46,446 nucleotides of DNA from Cyclobacteriaceae bacterium (GCA_020436125.1 JAGQYK010000003.1:86090-132535), one strand, 5' to 3'; positions 9,477 through 18,459 are shown, counted from the stretch's first letter. A program made the numbers and translations. Notes: generated by a model not told the origin, from the letters alone.

Positions 9477-10151
9477 ATGAAGATTCGACTTATAATACTT
9501 ATGGCATTGGCTTCTTGCACCCCTCCAAAGGAATATAAATATGGTTTAACACCAACTAACGTGCAGCAGTATCAGGAGCAAGTCCAAAAAAACCCGGAGA
9601 TGGAATTGGTAGATTTGGAAAAGGCAATTCCAGGTTTGGAATTGGATATCCGTTATGCAACTACCAATAATTTCACGGGTGAGGTAATTTACAATTTAGC
9701 AAAGGCTTATGCACGCAAACCAGTAGCTGAAGCCCTTGCGTTGGTTCAGGCTGACTTGAAAGAACAAGGGCTTGAATTGAAAATTCACGATGGATACCGT
9801 CCCTATTCAGCCACTGTAAAGTTTTATGAGGTATATGGAGACACCACTTTCGTAGCAAGCCCATATCAGGGATCACGTCATAATCGGGGTTGTGCCATTG
9901 ACTTGACAGTAATCAACAGTGAAACGAAGCAGGAATTAAATATGCCTACACCCTATGACTCATTTCAAGAGGAAGCCTTCCCTGACTTTCCATTAGAGGA
10001 TCAGGAGGCGGTGGCGAATAGGGAGATGTTAATTGCTGCTATGGAGAAGAGAGGATTCAAAGTGTATGATTCAGAATGGTGGCACTTCGATTTCGTAGGC
10101 TGGGAGAAATTTGATGTAATGGATATTGATTTTGAAGAATTGACTAAATGA
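9477..10151 (+). CDS. D-alanyl-D-alanine dipeptidase, VanX/DdpX family, lipoprotein
   Basis: The protein has 224 residues. The N-terminus is a lipoprotein signal with lipobox LASC (Cys14), so the enzyme is probably anchored in an envelope membrane. The VanX metal-site motif SxHxxGxAxD appears as SRHNRGCAID (His135, Asp142). The second part, ExxWH, appears as SEWWHF (Glu200, His203). The DGYRPY block (Arg108) matches the transition-state arginine. All residues needed for a zinc D,D-dipeptidase are present. In bacteria without vancomycin resistance such enzymes recycle or scavenge D-Ala-D-Ala from peptidoglycan; nothing here (no vanA/H) suggests a resistance cassette. It overlaps the next gene by 4 bp (ATGA). 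Confidence 0.9.
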   Translation: MKIRLIILMALASCTPPKEYKYGLTPTNVQQYQEQVQKNPEMELVDLEKAIPGLELDIRYATTNNFTGEVIYNLAKAYARKPVAEALALVQADLKEQGLELKIHDGYRPYSATVKFYEVYGDTTFVASPYQGSRHNRGCAIDLTVINSETKQELNMPTPYDSFQEEAFPDFPLEDQEAVANREMLIAAMEKRGFKVYDSEWWHFDFVGWEKFDVMDIDFEELTK

Positions 10152-10486
10152 AAAACGAAATAACCATTCAGGAGGCGCAACGTGAGGTTGATCAATGGAT
10201 TAAAACTACAGGAGTTCGCTATTTCAATGAATTAACCAATATGGCTATTCTTTCGGAGGAAGTAGGAGAGGTGGCGCGTATCATGGCAAGGAGGTATGGC
10301 GAACAATCAGAAAAAGAAAGTGATAAGAATAATGATTTGGGCGATGAGCTTGCAGATGTACTTTGGGTATTAATTTGCCTGGCTAACCAGACGGGAGTTG
10401 ATTTGACTGAAGCTTTTAAAAAAAATATGGAGAAGAAGTCCCTTCGGGATAAAGACCGCCATCAACAAAATGACAAATTAAAGTAA
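10148..10486 (+). CDS. MazG-like nucleotide pyrophosphohydrolase
   Basis: This is a single-domain all-alpha protein of 112 residues. It carries the metal-binding motif of the MazG/all-alpha NTP pyrophosphatase superfamily: EEVGE at 37-41 and DELAD at 66-70 (Glu67, Asp70), which together form the ExxE...ExxD arrangement. Members hydrolyse NTPs or modified dNTPs to the monophosphate and pyrophosphate, mostly as house-cleaning enzymes. The size matches the small one-domain subgroup. It starts within the stop codon of the dipeptidase gene (ATGA overlap), so translation of the two is probably coupled. Its 3' end overlaps the convergent comB-like gene by 9 bp. Confidence 0.85.
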   Translation: MKNEITIQEAQREVDQWIKTTGVRYFNELTNMAILSEEVGEVARIMARRYGEQSEKESDKNNDLGDELADVLWVLICLANQTGVDLTEAFKKNMEKKSLRDKDRHQQNDKLK

Positions 10487-11182
10487 GGTCAATTCGCCCC
10501 TATTCAATACTGGGATTACCCCATACTTGTCTTGTGTAAGGCAAAACTCAATGTCCTTGTGAATGTTCAATCGGTTGAGCCTTTTTACATGAGAAGATGT
10601 ACTTAAAAAATTCAGCATATCATCTTTAGCTCTTAGGTAAAGCTCCTGTGCTATTATTGGAGCATCACAGTCAGGCTCAATGTGCTTCCTGAGCGTGTCC
10701 ACCAACGCGCCAGCGAAAAGACTGTCCTCTAAATTTACTTTACCTTTCCATCCCGCACAGACAATTAAAATGTTGTCATCAGACATGAGGAGGTACTTGG
10801 ATACCGCAGAGAGATTAAGGAAAGATCCTATTAATATTTTCTTGGCGCCTTTTGATTTCTCAATTGCCTGTGTTCCGTTGGTTGTGGTAAATGCAATTTT
10901 CAACCCACTGATGTTTTCGTCCATGTATTCAAATGGAGAATTCCCTTTGTCAAAGCCAGGAATTTTTTGCCCGTTACGCTCACCCGAGATAACATAGCCT
11001 TTTAACTTCATCTGCTCACATTCTCGTTCGCTGGCTATTGGCACAATGCATTCTACTCCATGTGCAAATGCGGTCACCATACAACTGGTGGCACGAAGAA
11101 TGTCTACAACAACTACAGCCTTGTCTGAAACATCATACAAGTGAATGAGTTCAGGACTAAGACAAACATCAATCGTTTTCAT
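10478..11182 (-). CDS. comB: 2-phosphosulfolactate phosphatase family protein (ComB-like)
   Basis: The protein has 234 residues with the family blocks VDILRATSC (about 26-34), SGERNGQKIPGFDKGNSP (about 64-81) and TTTNGTQA (near 98-105). In methanogens ComB dephosphorylates phosphosulfolactate on the coenzyme M route. Homologues are widespread in bacteria that lack coenzyme M, where the role is less certain. In Bacteroidota a link to sulfonate or sulfonolipid metabolism is conceivable, but no ComA or cysteate-forming gene is in this window. It starts 1 bp after the stop of gcvT on the same strand, so the two genes share a transcript. The 3' end overlaps the opposite-strand MazG-like gene. Confidence 0.85.
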   Translation of the reverse strand: MKTIDVCLSPELIHLYDVSDKAVVVVDILRATSCMVTAFAHGVECIVPIASERECEQMKLKGYVISGERNGQKIPGFDKGNSPFEYMDENISGLKIAFTTTNGTQAIEKSKGAKKILIGSFLNLSAVSKYLLMSDDNILIVCAGWKGKVNLEDSLFAGALVDTLRKHIEPDCDAPIIAQELYLRAKDDMLNFLSTSSHVKRLNRLNIHKDIEFCLTQDKYGVIPVLNRGELTLL

Positions 11183-11183
11183 A

Positions 11184-12269
11184 TTACACCAGGGGCAACT
11201 TGCTTACTACTGCCTTCAAGTCTTTATTGCGAACAGAAATCAGGATTTCTGTTTCTGCTTTGGCGTGATCAATTGTTACATATCCCAAACCTATTCCAAT
11301 GCCTAACATCGGTGAGATAGTTCCAGATGTCACCTTGCCAATTACATCTCCGGATGCGCTTTTAATTTCATAATCGTGGCGAGGTATTCCTTTATCCACC
11401 ATTTTAAATCCCACCAATTTGCGGGTAACACCTTCTTCCTTTTGTTTCTTTAAATTTTCAGAGTTGGTGAACTCTTTGGTGAATTTGGTTATCCACCCCA
11501 AGCCAGCTTCAAGTGGAGAGGTAGTGTGGTCAATATCATTTCCATATAAGCAAAAGCCTTTCTCTAAACGTAATGTGTCGCGTGCCCCAAGACCGATGGG
11601 TTTAATGTTAACGTCTTTACCTGCATCAAATATGGCATTCCAAACTTTTTCAGCATTGTTTTTGTGTACGTATATTTCAAATCCTCCTGACCCTGTGTAT
11701 CCGGTGTTGCTCATCACCACATCGTTAGCTCCGGCAAATTCGCCAATGGCGAAGTGGTAGTACTTAATGGCGCTAAGGTCAGTTTTTGTTAATTTTTGCA
11801 ACACACCTACTGCCTTGGGACCCTGTACGGCAAATAGACAGATATCACTCGAGATATCCTTCATGTCTACACCATCTGTATTGAATTGTGATATCCAATT
11901 CCAATCTTTATCAATATTACCCGCGTTTACCACTAGTAAGTAGTCATTGTCTTTTATTTTATAAACGATGAGGTCGTCAACTATTCCACCTTCCTTATCA
12001 GGTAAGCATGAATACTGGGCTTGGCCGTCAATTAGTTTACTGGCGTCATTACTGGTTACGCGTTGGATTAAGTTAAGAGCATTTGGGCCTTTGAGCGTAA
12101 ATTCGCCCATATGGGACACGTCAAACACACCTACGTTCTCTCGCACTGCCATATGCTCTTCAATGTCAGAGGAATACCGCACCGGCATATTGAAACCTGC
12201 AAAAGGCACCATTTTAGCACCTAATTTTTCGTGAACTGTATTTAGGGGAATTCTCTTTACTTCGTCCAT
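11184..12269 (-). CDS. gcvT: Aminomethyltransferase, T protein of the glycine cleavage system
   Basis: The 361-residue length is typical of GcvT. The N-terminal block [19 protein letters not shown] and the DVSHMGEF motif are characteristic, as is [19 protein letters not shown] in the second half. The enzyme transfers the methylene group from the aminomethyl-lipoyl H protein to tetrahydrofolate, releasing ammonia. The partners gcvH and gcvP are not nearby, which is common when the gcv genes are dispersed. A TAnnTTTG -7-like box lies about 24 bp upstream (12293-12300), so the gene may have its own promoter. The ComB-like gene follows after 1 bp. Confidence 0.97.
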   Translation of the reverse strand: MDEVKRIPLNTVHEKLGAKMVPFAGFNMPVRYSSDIEEHMAVRENVGVFDVSHMGEFTLKGPNALNLIQRVTSNDASKLIDGQAQYSCLPDKEGGIVDDLIVYKIKDNDYLLVVNAGNIDKDWNWISQFNTDGVDMKDISSDICLFAVQGPKAVGVLQKLTKTDLSAIKYYHFAIGEFAGANDVVMSNTGYTGSGGFEIYVHKNNAEKVWNAIFDAGKDVNIKPIGLGARDTLRLEKGFCLYGNDIDHTTSPLEAGLGWITKFTKEFTNSENLKKQKEEGVTRKLVGFKMVDKGIPRHDYEIKSASGDVIGKVTSGTISPMLGIGIGLGYVTIDHAKAETEILISVRNKDLKAVVSKLPLV

Positions 12270-12292
12270 AGTGTGTTATCATTTTTGCTCAA

Positions 12293-12300
12293 CAAAACTA
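12293..12300 (-). promoter_or_regulatory. Candidate -7 promoter box for gcvT-comB
   Basis: On the minus strand the sequence is TAGTTTTG, an exact match to the Bacteroidota -7 consensus TAnnTTTG, 23 bp before the gcvT ATG. No good -33 TTG was found at the expected distance. The identical octamer precedes the NUDIX gene at 21045-21052. Confidence 0.4.
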
Positions 12301-12317
12301 AAAGAATCTTTGAGAAC

Positions 12318-15300
12318 TTACTGAATTACTTGAGCAAAGGTGTTTTGATTGTCGATTAAGAACTTTCGCATGACTTGAATAGATACGAGTGGACGAAGTC
12401 TTTCAAGGGCACTTGTGGCATAGTCAGTGAAACCCAGCCGTGCCGCCTCAATACTATAAGCTTTTAAAAGTTTTACAGAAAAGGGATTGGCATGTAGCGC
12501 ATCAGTTAGAATGGAGTACGGGAGTAAATTGTCACTACTGTTAATCTTAAAATAATTTGCAGATGAAATTACGGCTTCCTCAAGATAGGGATTTGCGGTG
12601 GCTAGCCATTTGTATTGCCTTGGGGTGACAATTGTATCCTTTCGGGTTTCATTTTGAATGGCCTCAATGTATACTTTCAGACTATTGTTCCGTCCGTAAA
12701 AGTTGATGTTATCATTGCTTACTTTCTGCGCAAGAATTTGAGCTTCCTTTTTACTCGCAAGTAATTCCAATTCAAAAAGCGTTATTTGGTTATAGAGGTT
12801 CCGGTCTATGAGTCGTAACCCAGTCACTTTTTCGAAAACGCTTATTGCGGCATCGGTTTCATCAATTTCAAATAATTTTTGACTTCGATCCAGTATGGCG
12901 CGTGCTTTTAATTCTTCATTTTCAATTGACCTTAATACTAAATTAAAAGTAGTAGAGTCGTACAAAGAGATTCTGTAATTGCAATACAATAATTTTTCCT
13001 CATCGTTAAGTACCGCTATAGTATTGGTGACTAAAGCTTTTGTCATTTGAGTAGCAAATTGGTAGTAGGAGGAGTCTAAACTATTTTTAAGGCTATCCCA
13101 TTTCACTAAAGCTTCATTTGTTCTTCCTGCCTCTGTAAGAGAAATGGCGGCTACAGGCAACGCATCTGAGTATTGTTGATTGGCCACATAATCGATGAAG
13201 GTAGATGCATCTTTTGCAGCTCTGTTTTCAAGCGCCCACATGGCAAGTATGGTATTGTATTTGTCTTGGTCCTCACTAAAAATGGCAATGTTCTCCAATA
13301 GTGAAAAAGCCTTCCCGATTTGACCATCAGCATATAAAGACAAGGCAGCACTAAATAGCAGCGATTCACTATAGTCTTTGTTAATTGGTTTTTCGCCAAG
13401 AAAGATAGCTTGATTAATGAACGTGCTGTCTAATTCACCAAGGTGATTGAGCATGTAATTGTTAATGAGATTGGCTGTGAACAGATTGAGAAGAGTATCT
13501 GATTCTAAATCAATATCCATTTTAATTTTTGTGCCTTGAATATTAGCAAAGGCCAGTGCGTTGCTTCTGATCCCGATGTTGTCAGATGCGATTAATGTAA
13601 ATAGGGAGTCTGCATTTACCGATAAGTTATTCTTTGCAGCTACCCCAATGAAATTGGCATCAGCAGCATCTTTAATCACGCTATGATTACTGGCAGACTG
13701 TAAATAATATAATGATGAGTCTACAAGGTTTAACTTTGAGTAAATAACGCCAAGTGCATTTTTAATTGGTCCACTTTCCGGAAAGTGCTCCAGTGCATCA
13801 TTAAGGATAAGGCGGGCTTCCATCCATTGCCCATTTCTTTGGTAGGTCTGACTTAGGTTGATATAAGCAAACTCTGTTGGTCTTCTTTCAGTAGCACGAT
13901 TATAAAAATTTCTTTCTTTAATCGTGTTGTAATTTTTTTGGGCTTCGATGTTGGCGAGCGCATAGTTGGCATGATGATTTAGAAATCCGTAAGAGCCTGA
14001 TCGTTGATAGAAGGCTTCAGCGAATCTATTATCACCTATGGTTTGATAAAGATCTCCGGCAGCATTAAAGTATCCACCGAATGCGTTCTGGACGGGAACT
14101 TGCCATGTATTATAGAATACAAACGCTAACGTGGCGATGATGCCACCAAACCGAAAGGTAAAATAGGGCATGCTATTAGGCTTATATAAAATTTTATGGA
14201 CAGCCACATTCTCAGCCAGCATCCCAAGAAAATTGGAAATCACGTAAGTAAGGAAAATGATACCGAAGCCAAGGTGGCTGTAAATAATCGCATCATTAAT
14301 TGTAATCAGTGCGGAGTCATTGGCGGTACCAATAAAGTAAGCAATGGTGGCAAAACAGATCGCTCCAATGCTAAGAAAGAAGTAAATTCCGAATGGGTTA
14401 GCATCAATTATCTTTTCATATTGAGGGTGCCGCTGACGAAATCCCCAGACTCCAAGAATACCTGATATGGATATAAGCAAGTAAAAGTTGATGTACATAA
14501 AGTTCCAATCGATTGATCCAATTTTGTGCGCATAAGCCAACGCCAAATTGATCATATAAATGGAGCTAATGATTAAGAAATGATTGAGGCTTTTTCCTTG
14601 TCTGCTGGATTGACTGGCAATAAATACAAAGGAGGCAAGAATCTCGTGCGCTACCATCAGGATGAAAATCACACTGATAATAATACCTGCGGTAATCCCT
14701 GTGACTGACAGATGGAGCAAGGGGTAAGCAACGGTAGCAAAGTTGACAATTAATACACCAAGTGAAAGCGTGATTCCTGAGAATAGAAGAAGCCTTTTTT
14801 TGAAGGCAATTGATGAGTTAAAGAAATGGAAGTAGAAACTTGGGATGCAATAAACAATGAGTACAAAAATGGTGAACAGTTTGTTGGGCTGGCCGAAGAC
14901 AGAAATAATTTCCATCCTAAATCCCACAATAAAAAGGATGAATAAACCCATGCCGATTAAATACCAAAACCTTGGAAGGATAGTAACGATGGCCAACATC
15001 ATGACCATACTGATGGCAAGAATGCTTATGAAGATATATCCTGCTGTTATATTAGGTTGGAGACGCTCACCGAGTAATCTTCCGAAGATGAGATAATTAT
15101 CAGCATGAATAGTAAGTTCCAACAAGCCCTGTTGAAAACTATGTACTGGTACTTGTGTTACCTCTTGCTCTTGCACATCGAACCAACTCAAGGCAGGGCT
15201 GGGCGAAATAAACCACGAATACCAAAAGAAGAGCAAAGAGAAAACAAAAGCAGCGCCAATCACTAATCCGATTTGTTTGTAAATCTTTGCCCACGAGTTC

Positions 15301-15320
15301 CAAAACTGAAGAGATTGCAT
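12318..15320 (-). CDS. Large polytopic membrane protein with C-terminal TPR-like repeats
   Basis: The protein has 1000 residues from the ATG at 15320. About ten or eleven hydrophobic spans occupy roughly residues 15-400. The remaining 600 residues are helical with TPR-like pairs (for example YINLSQTYQRNGQWMEARLILNDALEHFPESG). I do not recognise a named family. The architecture recalls uncharacterised membrane-TPR proteins of Cytophagales. An in-frame ATG exists at 15359, but a TAGTTTG box at 15342-15348 lies between the two starts, and the shorter form begins just before the first transmembrane span, so 15320 is preferred. The gene ends 48 bp upstream of gcvT on the same strand. The role is unknown; a scaffold or envelope-assembly function would be an inference from the TPRs only. 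Confidence 0.75.
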   Translation of the reverse strand: MQSLQFWNSWAKIYKQIGLVIGAAFVFSLLFFWYSWFISPSPALSWFDVQEQEVTQVPVHSFQQGLLELTIHADNYLIFGRLLGERLQPNITAGYIFISILAISMVMMLAIVTILPRFWYLIGMGLFILFIVGFRMEIISVFGQPNKLFTIFVLIVYCIPSFYFHFFNSSIAFKKRLLLFSGITLSLGVLIVNFATVAYPLLHLSVTGITAGIIISVIFILMVAHEILASFVFIASQSSRQGKSLNHFLIISSIYMINLALAYAHKIGSIDWNFMYINFYLLISISGILGVWGFRQRHPQYEKIIDANPFGIYFFLSIGAICFATIAYFIGTANDSALITINDAIIYSHLGFGIIFLTYVISNFLGMLAENVAVHKILYKPNSMPYFTFRFGGIIATLAFVFYNTWQVPVQNAFGGYFNAAGDLYQTIGDNRFAEAFYQRSGSYGFLNHHANYALANIEAQKNYNTIKERNFYNRATERRPTEFAYINLSQTYQRNGQWMEARLILNDALEHFPESGPIKNALGVIYSKLNLVDSSLYYLQSASNHSVIKDAADANFIGVAAKNNLSVNADSLFTLIASDNIGIRSNALAFANIQGTKIKMDIDLESDTLLNLFTANLINNYMLNHLGELDSTFINQAIFLGEKPINKDYSESLLFSAALSLYADGQIGKAFSLLENIAIFSEDQDKYNTILAMWALENRAAKDASTFIDYVANQQYSDALPVAAISLTEAGRTNEALVKWDSLKNSLDSSYYQFATQMTKALVTNTIAVLNDEEKLLYCNYRISLYDSTTFNLVLRSIENEELKARAILDRSQKLFEIDETDAAISVFEKVTGLRLIDRNLYNQITLFELELLASKKEAQILAQKVSNDNINFYGRNNSLKVYIEAIQNETRKDTIVTPRQYKWLATANPYLEEAVISSANYFKINSSDNLLPYSILTDALHANPFSVKLLKAYSIEAARLGFTDYATSALERLRPLVSIQVMRKFLIDNQNTFAQVIQ

Positions 15321-15341
15321 TCGGTTAGTAATTTTGGCTCG

Positions 15342-15348
15342 CAAACTA
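15342..15348 (-). promoter_or_regulatory. Candidate -7 box for the membrane-TPR gene
   Basis: The minus-strand sequence TAGTTTG resembles the TAnnTTTG consensus with one T fewer and lies 21 bp before the ATG at 15320. If used, transcription would begin downstream of the alternative ATG at 15359, which supports the shorter protein. Confidence 0.3.
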
Positions 15349-15365
15349 CAGAGGGGCAAGTGAAA

Positions 15366-15428
15366 ATGAAAGCCTCTTTAATTCTATGCCTGTATTTAGT
15401 TACTTTTGGTTGCAATTATTGCATTTAA
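15366..15428 (+). CDS. Possible 20-residue leader peptide with lipoprotein-like signal
   Basis: An ATG at 15366 opens a 20-codon frame encoding MKASLILCLYLVTFGCNYCI, with the TAA immediately followed by the ATG of the GNAT gene. The peptide looks like a lipoprotein signal (Lys, hydrophobic core, TFGC). It may be a leader that couples translation to the GNAT gene, a decayed lipoprotein gene, or chance. There is no independent evidence that it is expressed. Confidence 0.25.
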   Translation: MKASLILCLYLVTFGCNYCI

Positions 15429-15923
15429 ATGAACAATCAATTGAAAATCAGAGGATTTGAAGAAACAGATAGAGAGGTTGTCTGGGACATCATCCACAAA
15501 GTAATTGCCTCGGGGGAAACTTATGTTTTTCACCCTGATTCTTCGCGAGAAAAGATGCTTGCGTATTGGCTAGCTTCTGACAAACAAGTGTATGTGGCAA
15601 CCTTAGAGAATAAAGTGGTTGGCACTTTTACATTAAAGCCCAATCAACCTGACCGGGGAGCACATATTGCAAATGGCTCCTATATGGTTAGCCCCGATCA
15701 CGCTGGGAAGGGAGTTGGTACTTTCATGGCCAAGTATTCTCTTGAAGAAGCGAAGCGATTGGGTTATTTAGCCATGCAGTTCAATATTGTCATCAAATCA
15801 AATGAAAATGCTGTAAAGCTTTGGAAGAAGGTGGGATTCGATATAATAGGGGAGATTCCTAATGCCTTCAACCATCCTAAGTTGGGCATGACCAATGCCT
15901 ATATTATGTATAAATCTTTGTAG
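15429..15923 (+). CDS. GNAT-family N-acetyltransferase
   Basis: The 164-residue protein has the GNAT fold pattern. The acetyl-CoA pyrophosphate-binding motif A appears as HAGKGVGTFMAKYSLEEAKRLG (residues about 95-116, Q/RxxGxG/A variant), followed by the beta5 segment AMQFNIV and the motif NENAVKLWKKVGF. These proteins acetylate small amines, amino acids or protein N-termini. The substrate cannot be predicted here. The ATG directly follows the stop of a tiny leader-like frame. The stop codon abuts the stop of the convergent gatC gene with no base between. Confidence 0.9.
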   Translation: MNNQLKIRGFEETDREVVWDIIHKVIASGETYVFHPDSSREKMLAYWLASDKQVYVATLENKVVGTFTLKPNQPDRGAHIANGSYMVSPDHAGKGVGTFMAKYSLEEAKRLGYLAMQFNIVIKSNENAVKLWKKVGFDIIGEIPNAFNHPKLGMTNAYIMYKSL

Positions 15924-16211
15924 TTATTCGAGTACTTTAGGAACCCTAAAAAAGTCTTTGTCCTTTTCAGGTGCGTTCTTGAGCACTTCTTCTTTGGTAA
16001 GTTGATCTTTAACAACATCTTCACGCAACGCATTTATTTCATGCGACATCGTTGTCAGGGGTTCAATGCCTTCAGTATCCACTTCATTCAGTTTTTCCAC
16101 AAACGAAACCATTTTGCTCATGTCCTCCAGCATTTTTGGAGCATCTTTTTCATTAATTTCCAATCGTGCTAAGTGCGCAATTTTGTTTAAAGTCTCTTTA
16201 TCAATCTTCAT
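15924..16211 (-). CDS. gatC: Aspartyl/glutamyl-tRNA(Asn/Gln) amidotransferase subunit C
   Basis: The 95-residue protein matches GatC over its full length: an N-terminal LNKIAHLARLEINE block, KMLEDMSKMVSFVEKLNEVDT in the middle and a C-terminal DFFRVPKVLE. GatC holds GatA and GatB together in the complex that converts Glu-tRNA(Gln) or Asp-tRNA(Asn) to the amidated form. gatA and gatB are not in the window. The gene overlaps the upstream plsC gene by 11 bp, so the two are co-transcribed. Confidence 0.95.
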   Translation of the reverse strand: MKIDKETLNKIAHLARLEINEKDAPKMLEDMSKMVSFVEKLNEVDTEGIEPLTTMSHEINALREDVVKDQLTKEEVLKNAPEKDKDFFRVPKVLE

Positions 16212-16947
16212 CTTTCAATATTCCCGGGTTTTCCTTTCTGAGTTCAACATCTATAATGTTGTACACCTTCTCCTTTAAAGTACTCATGTCATCTAATGTC
16301 ATGCCTGTAACATCTACAGGTTCATGAAATATAATTTTAGTAGGAATCCAAGTCAAAAGCATGGGCTCCACGGGCAAAAGTATCCAATTGTGGGGAATGG
16401 TGACGGGCACAATGGGTATTTGTTTTTCTATAGCCGCTCTAAATGCACCATCTTTCAACCGTGCCATGAAAGGAGGCTGTTTCGTATAAATCCCTCCTTC
16501 AATAAATATGGTTAAGCTTTTGCCTTCATCTAGTGCTTTCAAAGATTTCATAAGCGTAGCATACATACTCCTGAGTTTTGTACGATCTACCGTGATGTGC
16601 AGGTGCTTATACATCCAACCAAAGACTGGTACAGACTCCATTTCACTTTTACCAACAAAAATGGTGTTGTGTGTATTGAGTCCCATGGTGGGTATGTCTA
16701 TAAACGAAAAATGATTAGGGGCAAATATGTATTGTTTCTTTGGGTCTAATTTGGTTTTATATTCTAGTTTCCATGGAATGCCAAGAAGAAAATAGAGCGA
16801 CCTTGCCCACCATCGATTGAAAACACCTACCAGTTTAAATTGTTTGGGGAAGAAAATGGGAATGAGTAGAGGAATGAAAAAGACGACAAAGAGCAATCCG
16901 AATATTAACATTCCATATGCTGTGTATACTTTTTTCAGAAGTTGCAT
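16201..16947 (-). CDS. plsC: 1-acyl-sn-glycerol-3-phosphate acyltransferase
   Basis: The protein has 248 residues with an N-terminal membrane segment (about 10-33). The catalytic HX4D motif is NHFSFID (His79, Asp84). The glycerophosphate-binding motif is FIEGGIY (148-154), a variant of FPEGTRS in which only part of the usual sequence remains. The next block, DGAFRAAIEKQIPIVPV, is typical. The enzyme acylates lysophosphatidic acid to phosphatidic acid at the inner membrane. Its 3' end overlaps gatC by 11 bp. The partial gene at the window start looks like a second member of the family. Confidence 0.9.
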   Translation of the reverse strand: MQLLKKVYTAYGMLIFGLLFVVFFIPLLIPIFFPKQFKLVGVFNRWWARSLYFLLGIPWKLEYKTKLDPKKQYIFAPNHFSFIDIPTMGLNTHNTIFVGKSEMESVPVFGWMYKHLHITVDRTKLRSMYATLMKSLKALDEGKSLTIFIEGGIYTKQPPFMARLKDGAFRAAIEKQIPIVPVTIPHNWILLPVEPMLLTWIPTKIIFHEPVDVTGMTLDDMSTLKEKVYNIIDVELRKENPGILKDED

Positions 16948-17005
16948 AAAGAACGTTGTGGACAGATTAGAAATGAATAATTCGACATTTGAATCAATAA
17001 ATATA

Positions 17006-17034
17006 AAAAATGCCGCAAAATATGCGGCATTTTT
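17006..17034 (-). terminator. Rho-independent terminator after the M24 peptidase gene
   Basis: A perfect stem (TGCCGCA/TGCGGCA, extended by A/T pairs on both sides) with a 5-base AT loop lies about 24 bp beyond the M24 peptidase stop codon. Read on the minus strand the stem is followed by a T-rich run, as expected for termination. It sits upstream of plsC and so separates the two transcription units. Confidence 0.85.
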
Positions 17035-17057
17035 ACAATGATAGCGTGTGTGTTATA

Positions 17058-18374
17058 TTACTTTACGTTGGGTAGCACTTTAGGGACCACAATGATTTCT
17101 GTTTGACGACCATCGATATAGTTAACACCACGTTCATCAAAATAAGCATCTTCTTCTAACGCAATGCGTACATCTTTCTTCCATTCCGGAACATTTACAA
17201 CACAATTGAGTTCAATGGAATAGGCAGTATTAAGGTGAAGCGGATAGTCTCCATCATCAGGTACACCTCCCTGCAAGTCCCACATGCCTAGTGTGGTTCC
17301 TGCAGCATGTCCATGATACCCAATAGGGTGGGTATAGATAGAAGGTTTAATTCCTTCGGCAATGGCTTGAGCACGTGACTCTGCCAATACCTGATTTCCT
17401 GTTTTTCCTTCTTTAAAATTATTTGTAAAGATATCCTGTAAACGATTCCCCTTTTTGAATGCAGCTTTTAAATACGCGGGGGCATCTGTTTCTCCAGGCT
17501 TAAGGATGTAGGCATGTTCTTGAGTATCGGTATTCAGCCTGAGGTAAGTAATCCCAAAATCAACATGGATAAAATCTCCAGGGCGAATTACATTTTCTGT
17601 AAAGGTACCAGGGCGCTGAATGTCTACACTTGGATGAAACCATGTGTCTAATTTTAATTCTTTTATTTTTTCTCGGTACCACCAAACTAAATCATCAGTT
17701 GTGGTAACGCCCGGCTGAATCACCCTATCTGAGAAACCTTCCGCGATTATTTCATGCGCGATCCTGACGATTTGAGGATAAATTTCCATTTCCTTTTTTG
17801 ATCTGGTCTCTAGCCAGGCCACTGCAAGAGGTTCTGCTGTTGTGACATTAGCTTGAAGTTTTTTTGGCAGCACTCTCATTATATTGTCATAATCGTTGGC
17901 GGTAAGCCCATCTGTGTGTCCCCAAATGGCCGCTTTGTTTACTCCAATTTTCTTCGGATTTCTTTCTGTAATTATTTTCCCAAGTCTGGCCCATTGATCA
18001 GGTTCCTCTTCTGGATTCCAAGCTCTTTTAAACATTTCGCCTACATCATACCTTGCTACCGCCAGGTATTCCACCTCTGTTCCTTTATCAAACATGACCA
18101 ACATGGTAGTTCTGCGAGCAGCCATCCAAGTAGCTGGTAAAAGGGTTTTTATTACAGGGTCTTCGTTGTATTCGCGAGACATGACTATCCACATATCATA
18201 GCCTTCCCTTTTCATTAAAGAGGGCAATAAATTTTTCAGGCGGTCATTAAGTAATTCGTCAATTACCTTGGCTTGTTCCCTTTGGGTAAGCACGGTAGGG
18301 TATTGTGCTTGCGCAATAGCGGCCAAAAAAAGGCAGCAGGTAATGATCAGGGATGTTTTATTGATCTTGAACAT
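17058..18374 (-). CDS. Secreted M24-family metallopeptidase (Xaa-Pro aminopeptidase-like)
   Basis: The protein has 438 residues with a signal peptide ending AIAQAQ. The C-terminal pita-bread domain carries the five metal ligands of family M24: Asp in HVDFG (about 269-273), Asp in the following LNTD block, His in THPIGYHGHAAG, Glu in SIELN and Glu in ALEEDAYF. The N-terminal third is the creatinase-like non-catalytic domain. Such enzymes remove residues preceding proline, here presumably in the periplasm. The gene stands alone, with a terminator behind it and a 139-bp gap ahead of it that contains an inverted repeat. Confidence 0.9.
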   Translation of the reverse strand: MFKINKTSLIITCCLFLAAIAQAQYPTVLTQREQAKVIDELLNDRLKNLLPSLMKREGYDMWIVMSREYNEDPVIKTLLPATWMAARRTTMLVMFDKGTEVEYLAVARYDVGEMFKRAWNPEEEPDQWARLGKIITERNPKKIGVNKAAIWGHTDGLTANDYDNIMRVLPKKLQANVTTAEPLAVAWLETRSKKEMEIYPQIVRIAHEIIAEGFSDRVIQPGVTTTDDLVWWYREKIKELKLDTWFHPSVDIQRPGTFTENVIRPGDFIHVDFGITYLRLNTDTQEHAYILKPGETDAPAYLKAAFKKGNRLQDIFTNNFKEGKTGNQVLAESRAQAIAEGIKPSIYTHPIGYHGHAAGTTLGMWDLQGGVPDDGDYPLHLNTAYSIELNCVVNVPEWKKDVRIALEEDAYFDERGVNYIDGRQTEIIVVPKVLPNVK

Positions 18375-18434
18375 GGTGTTTTGTGATAGTTAAATTAAAA
18401 TGAGGTCTTTGAATCCAAAATATACAGCTAATGA

Positions 18435-18459
18435 TCCTAATTGAGCAAATAGATTAGGA
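18435..18459. repeat. Inverted repeat upstream of the M24 peptidase gene
   Basis: TCCTAAT and ATTAGGA (7 bp each) are separated by 11 bp, with half-site centres 18 bp apart. They lie 61-85 bp before the M24 ATG. The geometry would suit a dimeric repressor, but it may be chance in AT-rich DNA. Confidence 0.3.

Noticed and set aside
9477-10151. Vancomycin-resistance vanX
   Set aside because: No vanH, vanA-type ligase or VanRS regulators are near, and stand-alone lipoprotein dipeptidases of this type are ordinary envelope enzymes.
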